A stretch of 45,326 nt of DNA from assembly GCA_027859175.1 (NCBI GenBank), contig JAQIBG010000027.1, forward strand, positions 1-45,326. Reading direction: 5' to 3'. This stretch comes from Planctomycetota bacterium. GTDB lineage: Bacteria > Planctomycetota > UBA11346. Shown here piece after piece: positions 8,936-17,908 of this stretch. A model generated the notes under the pieces. That model worked only from the letters and a program-made list of their open reading frames with translations, did not search any database and was not told the origin of the DNA. How positions within the stretch are numbered: position 1 is the first letter of the stretch; every line of letters begins with the position of its first letter. Position numbers and translations under genes: made by a program.

Positions 8936-10012
8936 ATGGCAGCACGAGTAACCCTGGCCGATATTGCGCGCGCGAGTGGTGTGTCACGGTTCACCGTGGC
9001 GCGCATTCTCAAAGGTGAGACCAAGGGCAAGTGGGCGGTCAGCGCCGAGCGCATCGCCGAGATTAAAGCCTTGGCTGAAAAAATGGGATATCGCGTCAAC
9101 AGCGCGGCGCGCGCCACTGCTACCGGGCGTTTTGATGCGGCGGCCTTGCTGACCCCAAACGAGGGTGGCGACTATTTGCCCATCGGCGTGGTGCGGGCCT
9201 TGGTGTCGCACTTGGCTGAGCACGATCAGCATCTGGTGATTGAGCGCTTGCCGCGCGATCAGCTGGGCGAAGAAGATCGCCTGCCCAAATTACTGCGCGA
9301 ACTGAGTGTCGATGGCTTTTTCCTCAGTCATGCCACCGACCTTCCGCCGGCCTTGCTGCACTTGATTCGCGAGGGTGGCGGCGTGCCGGCGGTGTGGCTG
9401 AATGCGCCTGAGCGCTTTGACGCGGTGCATCCCGATGATGAGGGTGCTGCTTATCAGGCTGTGCACCGCATGTATCAGACTGGGCGTCGCCGCATCGCCT
9501 ACCAGCCGCCCTTATATGGCCCGCCGCTGATTCGCTATACTGGTGACACTCGCACGCTGGCCGGCTGGGACGTGATCGATCCCAAGAAAGAGCGGCACTA
9601 CAGTCAGTCTGCGCGCGAGAGCGGTTACCTCCGCGCCTGTGCCGAGTTGGGTGTGGCGCCGCAGGTTTTCACGCCCTTACCCCGGCCTTTCGCTGATGCC
9701 GTGCAGGCGGCCGAGGCCACTATGGCGGCGCATACCTTTGACGCTGTGTTGGCCTTTGGTGATCCCGCGCCGCAGATCTGGCGCCTTGCCGCAGCGCGCA
9801 GTGGGCGACGTTTGCCTGAAGACCTTGCTTTGGCGACCTTCGCCTGGGAGCACTTCGATCTCGCCGCCGAAGGGCTCAGCGGCATGGTGCTGGAAACCTG
9901 GCACTACGCGCGTTCTGCGGTTGATCTGCTGCAGGCCAAGCTGGCCGAACCCACCGTGCGCCAACCCTGTGCGGTGGTGCCCTGGGTGTGGTTTGATGGC
10001 GGCTCGGTGTAA
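8936..10012 (+). CDS. LacI-family transcriptional regulator (likely xylan/polysaccharide regulon)
   Basis: The N-terminus VTLADIARASGVSRFTVARILKGE is a classic LacI helix-turn-helix with the hinge helix following at about 50-60 (RVNSAARATATGRF). The rest is a periplasmic-binding-protein-like sensor domain that would bind a sugar in the cytoplasm. The start at 8936 gives the usual short N-terminal lead of four residues; an upstream ATG at 8888 adds 16 Arg-rich residues and is less likely. With this start the protein has 358 residues, normal for the family. It lies 78 bp upstream of the GH10 xylanase on the same strand and is probably its regulator; the palindromic site at 11885 is a candidate target. 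Confidence 0.9.
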   Translation: MAARVTLADIARASGVSRFTVARILKGETKGKWAVSAERIAEIKALAEKMGYRVNSAARATATGRFDAAALLTPNEGGDYLPIGVVRALVSHLAEHDQHLVIERLPRDQLGEEDRLPKLLRELSVDGFFLSHATDLPPALLHLIREGGGVPAVWLNAPERFDAVHPDDEGAAYQAVHRMYQTGRRRIAYQPPLYGPPLIRYTGDTRTLAGWDVIDPKKERHYSQSARESGYLRACAELGVAPQVFTPLPRPFADAVQAAEATMAAHTFDAVLAFGDPAPQIWRLAAARSGRRLPEDLALATFAWEHFDLAAEGLSGMVLETWHYARSAVDLLQAKLAEPTVRQPCAVVPWVWFDGGSV

Positions 10013-10090
10013 TGCGCTTGGACTGGCTGGCGCGGGATTAGCTTGAACGGGGGGTCTGCCTGGGCGTAGTAGCTCGCGTGGAGATCGTTT

Positions 10091-11836
10091 ATGCGTTGCG
10101 TGCTGTTGCTATGCTTGGTGACCCTTATCGCCGCACTGGAGATGCCACCCGGTGGTGAAGTGGCGCTGGCGCCGAATGCGACCTGGATCGGCAATGCGCC
10201 GGTGGTCGCGGTTGCGGGGCAAGCCTTCAGCAAGGCCCATCGCGTGGTCTCGACGCAGCAGGGTCTGTTCTACCAGGTTCAGCATGGCACGCCCTTGAGC
10301 GTGGCGGTGCGCAAGGGCGACGTGGTGGCGGTGAGCTTCTGGGCCCGCTGCGAAGCAGTGGAAGACGAGACCGGCATGGGCTTGGCCCATGTGTATCTCC
10401 AGCGCAATGGTGAGCCGTGGAACAAGCCACTGCTGCAGTCGGTGCCCTTGCCGGCCACGTGGACCCAATTTGCCGTCGCTGGCAAGTCAGACGACAATTA
10501 TGGCCCGGGTGAAATGGCCCTGATGTTTGGCCTCGGTACCTCGCGCCAAACGGTGCAGATCGCCGATGTGCAGGTGCTGAATTATGCTGATCGGATAGCG
10601 CTCAAAGACCTGCCGATCAATCGTCCGAGCTATCCAGGTCGTGGCGCTGATGCGGCCTGGCGCGCGCCGGCTGCCGAGCGGATTCGGTCTTTGCGCATGG
10701 CGCCGCTTGAGGTGGAGGTGGTGGATGTGACGGGTGTGCCAGTGGCCAATGTGCCCGTGGCGATTGTGCAAACCCGCCACGCGTTCCCGTTTGGATCAGC
10801 CTTCACCGCACGTCATCTCACCGGTGATTCAGATAACGCTGCCATCTATCGCGCCAAGGCCGTTGAATTATTTAATGCCGGCACTTTGGAAAATGGGCTC
10901 AAGTGGGGCGCCTGGGACAATCAATGGGGCACCGAACATTTCGGTCGCGACAAGGCCCTGGCTGCTCTGCGCTGGTGTCAGGACAATAACTTAGCCATGC
11001 GCGGGCACGTCTTCGTGTGGCCGAGCAAACGCCATCTGCCCAATGCCGTGAAGGCCGCGCTGGCTGCTGGCGATGCGGCGGCGGTGCGCGCTGCTTGTGA
11101 TGCCCACATCGATGATCTCGCTGCGGCCACCAAAGGTCTGCTGCACGAGTGGGACGTGGTCAACGAGCCGTATTCCAATCATGACATCATGGATCTGTGT
11201 GGGCCGGAGGTGATGCTCGATTGGTTTGCGCGTGCGCGCGAGCATCTGCCCGGCGTGGCCTTGGCGTTGAACGATTATGGAATCCTAACTGCGCATAAGG
11301 ATGACGAGCACCAAGCGCACTTCGAAACCACCCTGCGTTACTTGTTGGATAACGGCGCACCGATTGACGTGATCGGCATGCAGGGCCATTTCGGTGGCAG
11401 CCCAACCGGCCCTGAGCGAATTCTGGCCGTGCTCGATCGCTTTGCCGCGCTCGGTTTGAAGATTCGCATCACTGAGTTCGACATCGATACCGGTGACGAA
11501 GAGTTGCAGGCCGACTTCACGCGCGATTTCCTAACTGCGGTGTTCAGTCACGAGGCCGTTATCGGCGTTCAGTTCTGGGGCTTCTGGAGCGGCGCGCATT
11601 GGCGCAAACGCGCAGCGCTCTATGACCAAGACTGGAACGAGCGGCCGAATGGGCGGGCCTACCGCGAACTGGTCCACGACAGCTGGAACACCACCGCCAC
11701 GCTGACCACCGATGCCCAGGGGCGGGTGAAGATCGAGGGCTTCATGGGTGCGTACACGGTCACTGCCGGCGACAAGGTGGTGCCGATGACCTTGAGCGCC
11801 GCGTCGCCGGTGCTGCGAGTGGTGTTGCCACAATAG
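10091..11836 (+). CDS. Secreted GH10 endo-1,4-beta-xylanase with N-terminal beta-sandwich domain
   Basis: A 581-residue protein starting with a hydrophobic signal peptide (residues 1-16). Residues about 20-170 look like a carbohydrate-binding-type beta sandwich (DVVAVSFWARCEA, then EMALMFGLGT). The catalytic GH10 barrel spans about 220-545. The general acid/base is in HEWDVVNEPY (Glu359) and the nucleophile in IRITEFDID (Glu462), with further GH10 blocks AMRGHVFVWPSKRHLP and VQFWGFWSGAHW. GH10 enzymes cleave the xylan backbone; the export signal implies action outside the cytoplasmic membrane. A short beta-rich tail (about 545-581) may be an extra module. GGAG lies seven bases before the ATG. 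Confidence 0.93.
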   Translation: MRCVLLLCLVTLIAALEMPPGGEVALAPNATWIGNAPVVAVAGQAFSKAHRVVSTQQGLFYQVQHGTPLSVAVRKGDVVAVSFWARCEAVEDETGMGLAHVYLQRNGEPWNKPLLQSVPLPATWTQFAVAGKSDDNYGPGEMALMFGLGTSRQTVQIADVQVLNYADRIALKDLPINRPSYPGRGADAAWRAPAAERIRSLRMAPLEVEVVDVTGVPVANVPVAIVQTRHAFPFGSAFTARHLTGDSDNAAIYRAKAVELFNAGTLENGLKWGAWDNQWGTEHFGRDKALAALRWCQDNNLAMRGHVFVWPSKRHLPNAVKAALAAGDAAAVRAACDAHIDDLAAATKGLLHEWDVVNEPYSNHDIMDLCGPEVMLDWFARAREHLPGVALALNDYGILTAHKDDEHQAHFETTLRYLLDNGAPIDVIGMQGHFGGSPTGPERILAVLDRFAALGLKIRITEFDIDTGDEELQADFTRDFLTAVFSHEAVIGVQFWGFWSGAHWRKRAALYDQDWNERPNGRAYRELVHDSWNTTATLTTDAQGRVKIEGFMGAYTVTAGDKVVPMTLSAASPVLRVVLPQ

Positions 11837-11884
11837 CTTACGCAGGGTGAGTGTGACGCCCATGGCCGCCTCATCGCATCAACC

Positions 11885-11896
11885 CAAAGCGCTTTG
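11885..11896. promoter_or_regulatory. Palindromic LacI-family operator candidate
   Basis: CAAAGCGCTTTG is a perfect 12-bp palindrome with the central CG dinucleotide typical of LacI/GalR/CcpA-type operators. It overlaps the -35 element of the predicted promoter of the following gene, where a bound repressor would block polymerase. Two LacI-family genes lie nearby (8936 and 16886); which one binds is not shown. Confidence 0.6.
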
Positions 11897-11921
11897 ATAT
11901 TGACTAAAATGCTGATATGGT
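11894..11921 (+). promoter_or_regulatory. Candidate sigma70-type promoter of the beta-helix gene
   Basis: TTGATA at 11894-11899 and TATGGT at 11916-11921 are separated by 16 bp. Transcription would begin near 11928, leaving a short leader before the ATG at 11945. The -35 element overlaps the palindromic operator candidate. Confidence 0.4.
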
Positions 11922-11944
11922 GGTTCCTGCCAAAGGGGACTGCC

Positions 11945-13759
11945 ATGCGTTTCATCATCCTGAGCCTGGTGCTGTGCGGCCTTGCTGCCGTTGACACCGA
12001 CCCGCGTTTCGTGCCACCGGCCGACGCCAATATTATCAACGTGCGCGACCACGGCGCCAAGGGCGATGGGGTGGCCGATGATAGCCCAGCGATCATGGCG
12101 GCGATCGTGGCGGCCTACGAGCGCGACTCGCGCTATGGCTCGCCGCCCTTCGTCTACTTCCCGGCTGGCACCTATCTGGTGACGCGTTCCATCGAGGCGC
12201 GGCGCGGCACCACCGGCTGGAGCTCAGGCTGGCTGGCGGGCTGTCTGCTCGTGGGTGAGCAGCGCACCACCACCACGATCAAGCTGGCTGACGGCGCCGA
12301 GGGCTATGGCGATGCTGCCAAGCCCAAGTGGTTGCTCGCCACCGGCAGCGAAAGCGATGGCCCCAACAAGCGTAATGGCGGTGGCAACCGCGCCTTCCGC
12401 CATGCGATCATGAACCTCACGGTCAACGTGGGCGCCAACAACCCGGGTGCCAGCGCGATTGACTTTGTGGTCAGCAATCGCGGTACGATTGAGAACTGCG
12501 ATATTATTGCACCCGAAGGCTCTGGCTACTGTGGTATCCGCATGGACCGCGAGTGGCCTGGTCCGGGTTTGGTGTCGCGAGTGCGCATTATCGGTTTTGA
12601 CTATGGCGTGAGCATGGATCACCACGCCCAGTACAGCATGACTTTTGAAGACATCGAACTGAGCGGTCAGCGTAAAGCCGGCTTTGTTGGCAAAACCAAT
12701 CCGATGTTCGTGCGCCGTTTGCATAGCGACAACGCGGTGCCGGCGTTCCTGATCAAGGGCGACCGTCACTTGCTGGTGCTGACTGACAGCGAACTGGTTG
12801 GTGCTGAGGCTGACCGCGCGATCATCAGCAAGGCCACGGTGCTGATGCGCGACACCACGGTGCGCGGCTACACCACCATCCTTGATGACACCAGCAAGGC
12901 CAATCGTGACCTGCAGGCCGATGACCCCAGTAAGACGCAGATGGTGAAGCAATATACCATCGGGTTTGAACAGAAGGGCGCCAAGGCCCTACGCTTGCCG
13001 GTTGAAGAAACCCCGCGCTTCATCAGTGAAGACAGCAGCACCTGGGTCAACGGCGCGGCCGATCTCCAGGCCGCTATCGATGGCGGCGCCGAGGTGATCT
13101 ATATTCCCAACGGTGGCATCAAGCTGACGGAAACGCTGATCGTGCGCGGCAAGGTTCGCAAGATTATCGGCTTTCAATCGTGGATTGGTGCGCCCAAGGA
13201 GAATCCGCCGAATCCCCTGATTCGAATCGAGGATACCAAGCATCCGGTGATCTTCGAGCACCTGTGGTTCAACGGGCGGGTTGAGCATCACGGTAACAAT
13301 GCGGTGGTGTTCAGTCACGTCGATTTGAACAAGGGCTATCGTGGTGTTGGTACGGGCAAAACCTTCCTCGAGGATGTGATCGGTAAATATAACATTGCCG
13401 AAGGTCATCGTCTGTGGGCGCGGCAAACCAATGCCGAGTTCGGCAAGGAGGCCTTGTTGGTCAACAATGGCGGCACCATGTGGCTGTTCGGCTATAAAAC
13501 CGAGGGCGAAATGCCGGTTCTGCAGAATACTGGCGGCCAAGTGGAAGTGCTCGGTGGTTTGTTCTACGCCCTGCGCAAAGTCCCCAAAAACAACCCCTTG
13601 TTTGTGCTTGAGGGCGGCCAGGCCTCGCTGACTTGGGCCTACAATGGCTCGAACTACAATCTCAACGTGCGGCAGCGCGCTAACAGCGATGCCGAGTGGG
13701 TGGAAGACCGCGAGTGGTATCACCGCGGCCCGGCCCTGTGGTCAAACGGCCAGGACTAG
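11945..13759 (+). CDS. Secreted right-handed beta-helix protein, GH55/pectate-lyase-3 type
   Basis: A 604-residue protein with a clear signal peptide (MRFIILSLVLCGLAAV). The motif INVRDHGAKGDGVADDSPAIMAAI near residues 33-56 is the hallmark of the pectate lyase 3/GH55 beta-helix superfamily, followed by VYFPAGTYLVTRSIE. A second, degenerate helix opening with WVNGAADLQAAIDGGAEVIYIPNGG near residue 390 gives the two-helix layout of GH55-like enzymes. GH55 proteins act on beta-1,3-glucans, while related folds cleave pectin, so the substrate is open. The ATG at 11945 is preferred because it starts the signal peptide and has GGGG nine bases upstream; the frame is open back to 11894. The gene follows the xylanase after 108 bp and has its own promoter candidate. 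Confidence 0.8.
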   Translation: MRFIILSLVLCGLAAVDTDPRFVPPADANIINVRDHGAKGDGVADDSPAIMAAIVAAYERDSRYGSPPFVYFPAGTYLVTRSIEARRGTTGWSSGWLAGCLLVGEQRTTTTIKLADGAEGYGDAAKPKWLLATGSESDGPNKRNGGGNRAFRHAIMNLTVNVGANNPGASAIDFVVSNRGTIENCDIIAPEGSGYCGIRMDREWPGPGLVSRVRIIGFDYGVSMDHHAQYSMTFEDIELSGQRKAGFVGKTNPMFVRRLHSDNAVPAFLIKGDRHLLVLTDSELVGAEADRAIISKATVLMRDTTVRGYTTILDDTSKANRDLQADDPSKTQMVKQYTIGFEQKGAKALRLPVEETPRFISEDSSTWVNGAADLQAAIDGGAEVIYIPNGGIKLTETLIVRGKVRKIIGFQSWIGAPKENPPNPLIRIEDTKHPVIFEHLWFNGRVEHHGNNAVVFSHVDLNKGYRGVGTGKTFLEDVIGKYNIAEGHRLWARQTNAEFGKEALLVNNGGTMWLFGYKTEGEMPVLQNTGGQVEVLGGLFYALRKVPKNNPLFVLEGGQASLTWAYNGSNYNLNVRQRANSDAEWVEDREWYHRGPALWSNGQD

Positions 13760-13765
13760 CCTGGC

Positions 13766-16669
13766 TCAGCGCAAACGCAGGACGGCCAGACTGGCGGCAT
13801 CGTGCAGCGGATCGCTGCTGTGCTGCCAGGCGGCGCGTTCGGCCTGAGCGCCGGCGCCCTTGGCAGCACCGAGGGCCAGTTCGGCGCGCAGGCGTTTGCC
13901 GCGTAGGCCGAGCGCCGGCAGCTTGATCAGGGCTTCGAGCTGGTAGCCGTCTTCGCTGCGCTCAACGCGCCAAGCCACTGCCGTGCTGTCGCTCTCGTCG
14001 CCATTGATGAGCAGGCGCGCCGGCACGCCGGGCAGCGGCGCCAGCCACAGCAGGTGGTGCTGGCAGGCTTCGGCATCTGCGGCGGCATCTGCGGCGGCAT
14101 TTGCGGTGGCATCTGCGGTGGCAAGGTAGCATTCAACCCGACTGCCGGTGGTGGGCAGGTCAGTATGATGGATGCGCAAATCGCGGACCTGGAGCCGCAG
14201 CGCAAGGCTGGTGCCGTCGTGGCCGAGACGCAGGCGGCCGCCGGTTACGCCGCGTGGGCCGTAGCGCAGCGGAGTCATGGGCAGGGGCTCGAGGGCTGCG
14301 GCAAGGTCTTCAAGTGCGCCTGCTGTGACCGCCGGAACGTCGACCGTGCGGCCGGCAACGGCAAGCGGCGTGTAGGCAAGATGTGAGCGCAGCGCGCCTG
14401 CGCGAGCCTCCCAATGGAGTTCGGCGCGCTCGTGTTTGGGGCCAGCGATCATCGTCACCGCAATAGACCGCTGTTCGCCCGCTTGCAGTGCCACTGTGGC
14501 GCTGTCGTCGCCTTCGATGCATACGCCGCGCGGACCGGCCTTGATGGTGGCGTGGCCTGTGGCGGGCACGGTGCCCACATTGCGCAGGTGAATCGTTGCC
14601 GGGATACGGCGATCAGCGTTGGTCTGTTCGGCCTCGCCAATGGTAATCCGTGTTTCGATGATCGCCTCGTCGTCGCTGCGCGGTGTCTTGTAATCGTCAA
14701 AGCTCAGCGGGAAGTTGATCGCGCGCACGCCGGCCTTGCTGGCGCGTTTGCTGGCCGCAGCGGCGCGCTTGCCCGGGCCATCGCTGCGTGGCTCGGGTTG
14801 GCCGCCGGCCGGATCGTGCAGCAGCGGGTCGCGCTGATCGAGGCCGCGATGCTGGCCGGCGCGGTGCTGCTCGCGTAGCGCATCGGCCGTGAACACCGGC
14901 CCGCGTTGATCGTGAATGAGATTATTGCGCCACAGGATATGCTCGCTCGGTGCGGTGAGGGCGCTCTCCCAGGCGCCTTCTTCTACGGCAAACACATTGT
15001 GCTCGAAGCGCAGGCTGCGGTGGTCTTCGGCGCGGCTGAGTTTGACGTGGGCCGCGCGCGACCCGGCAAACAGATTGTCGTGGATGTGCACCGCGCTGCC
15101 GAAGTGCATGTGGAAGGCGGCGTGTTTGGTATCGAGAACCACGTTGTGGTGGATATCAAACTCGCTCGAGCCTTCGTCGGGGTAGATGCCCCAGCCGCCG
15201 TAGCCAAAACAGCCAACGGTTTCGATCCAGTTGCCGGCGATCTCGCCGCCGGGTTGCCGACCCAGCGTGTAAATCGCGCCATTGTCAGACAGCAGGCCGT
15301 CGGCGTTGATGCGTTGGATGCGGTTGTCGCAAATCTTGCTGCCGATGGTGCGGGTTGGCTTGTAGCCCCAGGTCCAACCGCACGACACCCCGGTGTAAGG
15401 AATATCGCTGATGAGATTGTGGCGTACCTGAATGTGACCGGCGTTGCCGATCATGATGCCCACGGCCTGGGCGAAACGATGGCCGCCGTCGCGGATGATG
15501 CAGTCGCAAATCGTGGCCGCGGTGGGCTCGGGTCGCACGAGGCCGGCGTTGCTGCCGACGGCGGATTCGTGCACGTTCAGTTCTTCATTGTCGATGCGCA
15601 CACCGCCGGCGCCCAGGTCGTGCATGGTGCAGCCGGCGATGGTGACGCGGTGGGTGCCGGGCAGCAGGTGGATCGCGTAACCACCGAGGTGGGCCAGGCG
15701 GCACCGGTACAGCGCGCAGTGCTCGGCCCAGCCGAGGCGCAAAGCGCCGGGTACATCGTAAGCGGCCTGCACCGTGCCGGGGTTGTTGGCGGCGCGGTCA
15801 AATTCGACGTATGCAAAGTCGAGATGCTCAAAGCGCAGGTGGCGCACCGGGGCCTCGCGCGAGCCGTCGACATGGAGTAGGTGATCGAGGGTGGCCACTT
15901 CAATGCGCGTGGTGGTGGGGTCTTCGTCGTCGGTCGGGAGGTACCACAGTTGTTGGGCTTCGCAGTCGGCGTACCAAGTGCCGGGCTCGCTCAGGTATTC
16001 GAAAACATTTTCGGCCCGGAACCGGGCGAGGTCGCCGTTTTCGTCGATCAGGGAGCCGATCGAGGGCGCCCGGAAATGGACCAACTGCTTCTCGGCGTCA
16101 ACTGAAGCGACGCGGTGGTGGGTTTCAAACCACAGCTGCCAGCAGGTTAGGCGCACGCGGTTCAGCTGGTGCCAGGTGGCGTCGATGCTGCCGGCCGGGT
16201 AGCCGATGCGTTGCGGGCCGCGCATCCAGTTGAAGCCGCTGTCGCCCTGGCCGTCGAGGTCGCTGAAGCGTTGCCACGGGCCTTGTGGCCACAGCCGGCG
16301 TTGCCCATCACTCCACAACTGGGTTGGCTCCAGGCCGGCGGGCAGCGGGGCTACCCAGGCGCGGCGCCCGGCGCGCTCGGTCACGGTCCAGTCACTGATG
16401 GCCACGGCGCCCGAGAGCAGCGCACGTTCACCGGGAGCCGCCCGCCATACCGTGGGGCCAGCTTCGGTGCCGCCATCGTTGGCCGTGAACACCAGCGGGG
16501 CATCGAGGCTCAAGCGGCCCGCCAAGAGGACTTCAACGCGCTCATCGGGGTGGCTTGCGCGCGCCGCGCGGGCCAACTCCTGGGCCCGGGTGGGGCTGCG
16601 AACCGGCTGTTCGCTGCTCCCTGGATGCTCGTCGTTGCCCTGTGCCGCGCAGTAGATGCTGATGGTCAT
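13766..16669 (-). CDS. Large beta-helix carbohydrate-active protein with C-terminal CBM9-like domain
   Basis: A 967-residue protein. Residues 3-30 (IYCAAQGNDEHPGSSEQPVRSPTRAQELAR) match the opening of right-handed beta-helix polysaccharide-processing enzymes, where a catalogue-like 'G-D-D-x-N-P-G' turn is usual. Repeating beta-helix coils run to about 590 (for example SDNGAIYTLGRQPGGEIAGNWIE). A Lys/Ala linker follows near 620-640, then an Ig-like segment (about 665-750), and a C-terminal domain (about 800-967) that resembles CBM9-type modules. The architecture recalls GH120-like and alginate/pectin-type enzymes; I cannot name the activity. There is no signal peptide, so the protein appears cytoplasmic or leaves by another route. 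The start has GGGAGA seven bases upstream. It ends 6 bp from the convergent beta-helix gene. Confidence 0.72.
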   Translation of the reverse strand: MTISIYCAAQGNDEHPGSSEQPVRSPTRAQELARAARASHPDERVEVLLAGRLSLDAPLVFTANDGGTEAGPTVWRAAPGERALLSGAVAISDWTVTERAGRRAWVAPLPAGLEPTQLWSDGQRRLWPQGPWQRFSDLDGQGDSGFNWMRGPQRIGYPAGSIDATWHQLNRVRLTCWQLWFETHHRVASVDAEKQLVHFRAPSIGSLIDENGDLARFRAENVFEYLSEPGTWYADCEAQQLWYLPTDDEDPTTTRIEVATLDHLLHVDGSREAPVRHLRFEHLDFAYVEFDRAANNPGTVQAAYDVPGALRLGWAEHCALYRCRLAHLGGYAIHLLPGTHRVTIAGCTMHDLGAGGVRIDNEELNVHESAVGSNAGLVRPEPTAATICDCIIRDGGHRFAQAVGIMIGNAGHIQVRHNLISDIPYTGVSCGWTWGYKPTRTIGSKICDNRIQRINADGLLSDNGAIYTLGRQPGGEIAGNWIETVGCFGYGGWGIYPDEGSSEFDIHHNVVLDTKHAAFHMHFGSAVHIHDNLFAGSRAAHVKLSRAEDHRSLRFEHNVFAVEEGAWESALTAPSEHILWRNNLIHDQRGPVFTADALREQHRAGQHRGLDQRDPLLHDPAGGQPEPRSDGPGKRAAAASKRASKAGVRAINFPLSFDDYKTPRSDDEAIIETRITIGEAEQTNADRRIPATIHLRNVGTVPATGHATIKAGPRGVCIEGDDSATVALQAGEQRSIAVTMIAGPKHERAELHWEARAGALRSHLAYTPLAVAGRTVDVPAVTAGALEDLAAALEPLPMTPLRYGPRGVTGGRLRLGHDGTSLALRLQVRDLRIHHTDLPTTGSRVECYLATADATANAAADAAADAEACQHHLLWLAPLPGVPARLLINGDESDSTAVAWRVERSEDGYQLEALIKLPALGLRGKRLRAELALGAAKGAGAQAERAAWQHSSDPLHDAASLAVLRLR
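14072..14119 (-). repeat. Four tandem 12-bp repeats inside the beta-helix gene
   Basis: The 12-mer GGCATCTGCGGC (plus-strand reading) occurs four times in a row with one or two changes. On the coding strand it yields an Ala/Asp-rich stretch (ATANAAADAAADAEA) within the C-terminal domain. The unit is a multiple of three, so changes in copy number keep the frame. Confidence 0.85.
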
Positions 16670-16885
16670 GCCCGTCTCCCGGCGCGCAGCAGACTGGGCT
16701 GAGGGCCTAGCGCAACGCCTTTACCCGCTTTTCGGGCCACGCATTGCCAAGTCTTGTCGGATGGCTTAGAACCTAGCTATGGTGCGCTCTTTTCAGCTTA
16801 ACGACGACGCCTGCCACGCCGTGTTCGGATCGGGTTGCCCTGCTTGTACTAGCACGCTGGACCGACGCGGCGTGGGGTGCTGGTC

Positions 16886-17908
16886 ATGAACAAACGCGTG
16901 ACCCTCAAGTCGATCGCGGCGCATTGCGGATTAAGCGATCGCACCGTGTCGGAGATCCTCAATCGCAAGGGCAAGCGCTACGCCAAAGACACGGTGGCGC
17001 GCGTCGATGCGGCAGCCCAAGAGCTCGGCTACCTGCCCAATGCCCAGGCGCGCGCGGTGGCCAATGGGCGGCTGAATACAATTGGGCTGGTGGTTGGTCA
17101 CGTGCAGCGTGATCGCAGTCGCGTGCCGGCTGGTACGCTGCACCCGGATCTGCTCAGTGGTCTCACCGACGCCGCGCGCGCTGCTGGTCAGCAACTGGTG
17201 GTGGGTGACCTTGATGAGGTCGCCCAAGCCAGCGCGACGCCCAGCTTTCTGCAGGAGCGCCAGGTTGACGGTATCGTTTTGAATGCTCACCTGGCGCTAC
17301 CGGAGCCTGTCTTGGAGGCCTTGCAGCGCTATCGCATCCCAGTGGTGCGGATCAACGCCGCGTCGGAAACCGACTGTGTGCGGGTCGACGATGTGCAGGT
17401 TGGTCGTCTTGCGGTCGAGCATCTCTTGTCACAGGGGCATCGCCGTTTGGCTTTCGTGGCCAAGCAATTGGGCGAGGTTGATGCGCACGTGAGCGTTGCC
17501 GATCGCCTACGCGGTGCGCAGGGTGCCGCACGTGCTGCGGGCGTGTCTCTGAAGATCACTGATCCGGATCTGCTTGATCAGGTGGACGGTGTGTTGGAGG
17601 TGGCGGCCGCCTGGCGGCGCGATCCCGAGCGGCCGGATGGTCTGGTTATGTACGATGGCGATGGGGCCCTGGCGCTGACGGCAGCCTTGGCCATGCAGGG
17701 GCTGCACTATCAGGCCGACTACGCCATGGTGCTGCTCGGTACCGGAGCCCGCTGGCATTGGCCGCGCATAGCGGCGGTGAGCTTGCCGTGGTATGAAATA
17801 GGCCGTCAGGCGATTGCCATGGTGCTGGCACGTGGGGCAGGTGCTGGTGCTCAGGCCTGTGTGCGGGTGCCCGGCGAATTGCGCGCGTTCAGCGAGGAGC
17901 AGGTATGA
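16886..17908 (+). CDS. LacI-family transcriptional regulator coupled to a membrane protein gene
   Basis: With a start at 16886 the protein has 340 residues. The N-terminus MNKRVTLKSIAAHCGLSDRTVSEILNRKG is a LacI helix-turn-helix, followed by the hinge (YLPNAQARAVANGRLNTIGLVVGH) and a sugar-sensing domain ending in GELRAF. The upstream GTG at 16877 would add only three residues; the ATG has a TGGGGTG ribosome site. Its stop codon overlaps the next start in an ATGA, so the regulator is translationally coupled to the jelly-roll/helical-repeat membrane protein, an uncommon partner for a LacI gene. It is divergent from the large beta-helix gene across 216 bp and could regulate it. The ligand is unknown. 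Confidence 0.9.
   Translation: MNKRVTLKSIAAHCGLSDRTVSEILNRKGKRYAKDTVARVDAAAQELGYLPNAQARAVANGRLNTIGLVVGHVQRDRSRVPAGTLHPDLLSGLTDAARAAGQQLVVGDLDEVAQASATPSFLQERQVDGIVLNAHLALPEPVLEALQRYRIPVVRINAASETDCVRVDDVQVGRLAVEHLLSQGHRRLAFVAKQLGEVDAHVSVADRLRGAQGAARAAGVSLKITDPDLLDQVDGVLEVAAAWRRDPERPDGLVMYDGDGALALTAALAMQGLHYQADYAMVLLGTGARWHWPRIAAVSLPWYEIGRQAIAMVLARGAGAGAQACVRVPGELRAFSEEQV

Noticed and set aside
14072-14119. CRISPR or regulatory repeat
   Set aside because: The units are 12 bp without spacers and lie within a coding frame, encoding Ala/Asp residues.
14906-15880. Long plus-strand open frame of 324 codons opposite the beta-helix gene
   Set aside because: The minus-strand frame has clear beta-helix signatures and a good ribosome site; the plus frame has no recognisable domain and is a high-GC antisense shadow.
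16814-16875. CCACGCCG/CGGCGTGG inverted repeat before the second LacI gene as operator
   Set aside because: The arms are GC-rich and 46 bp apart, expected by chance at this base composition.
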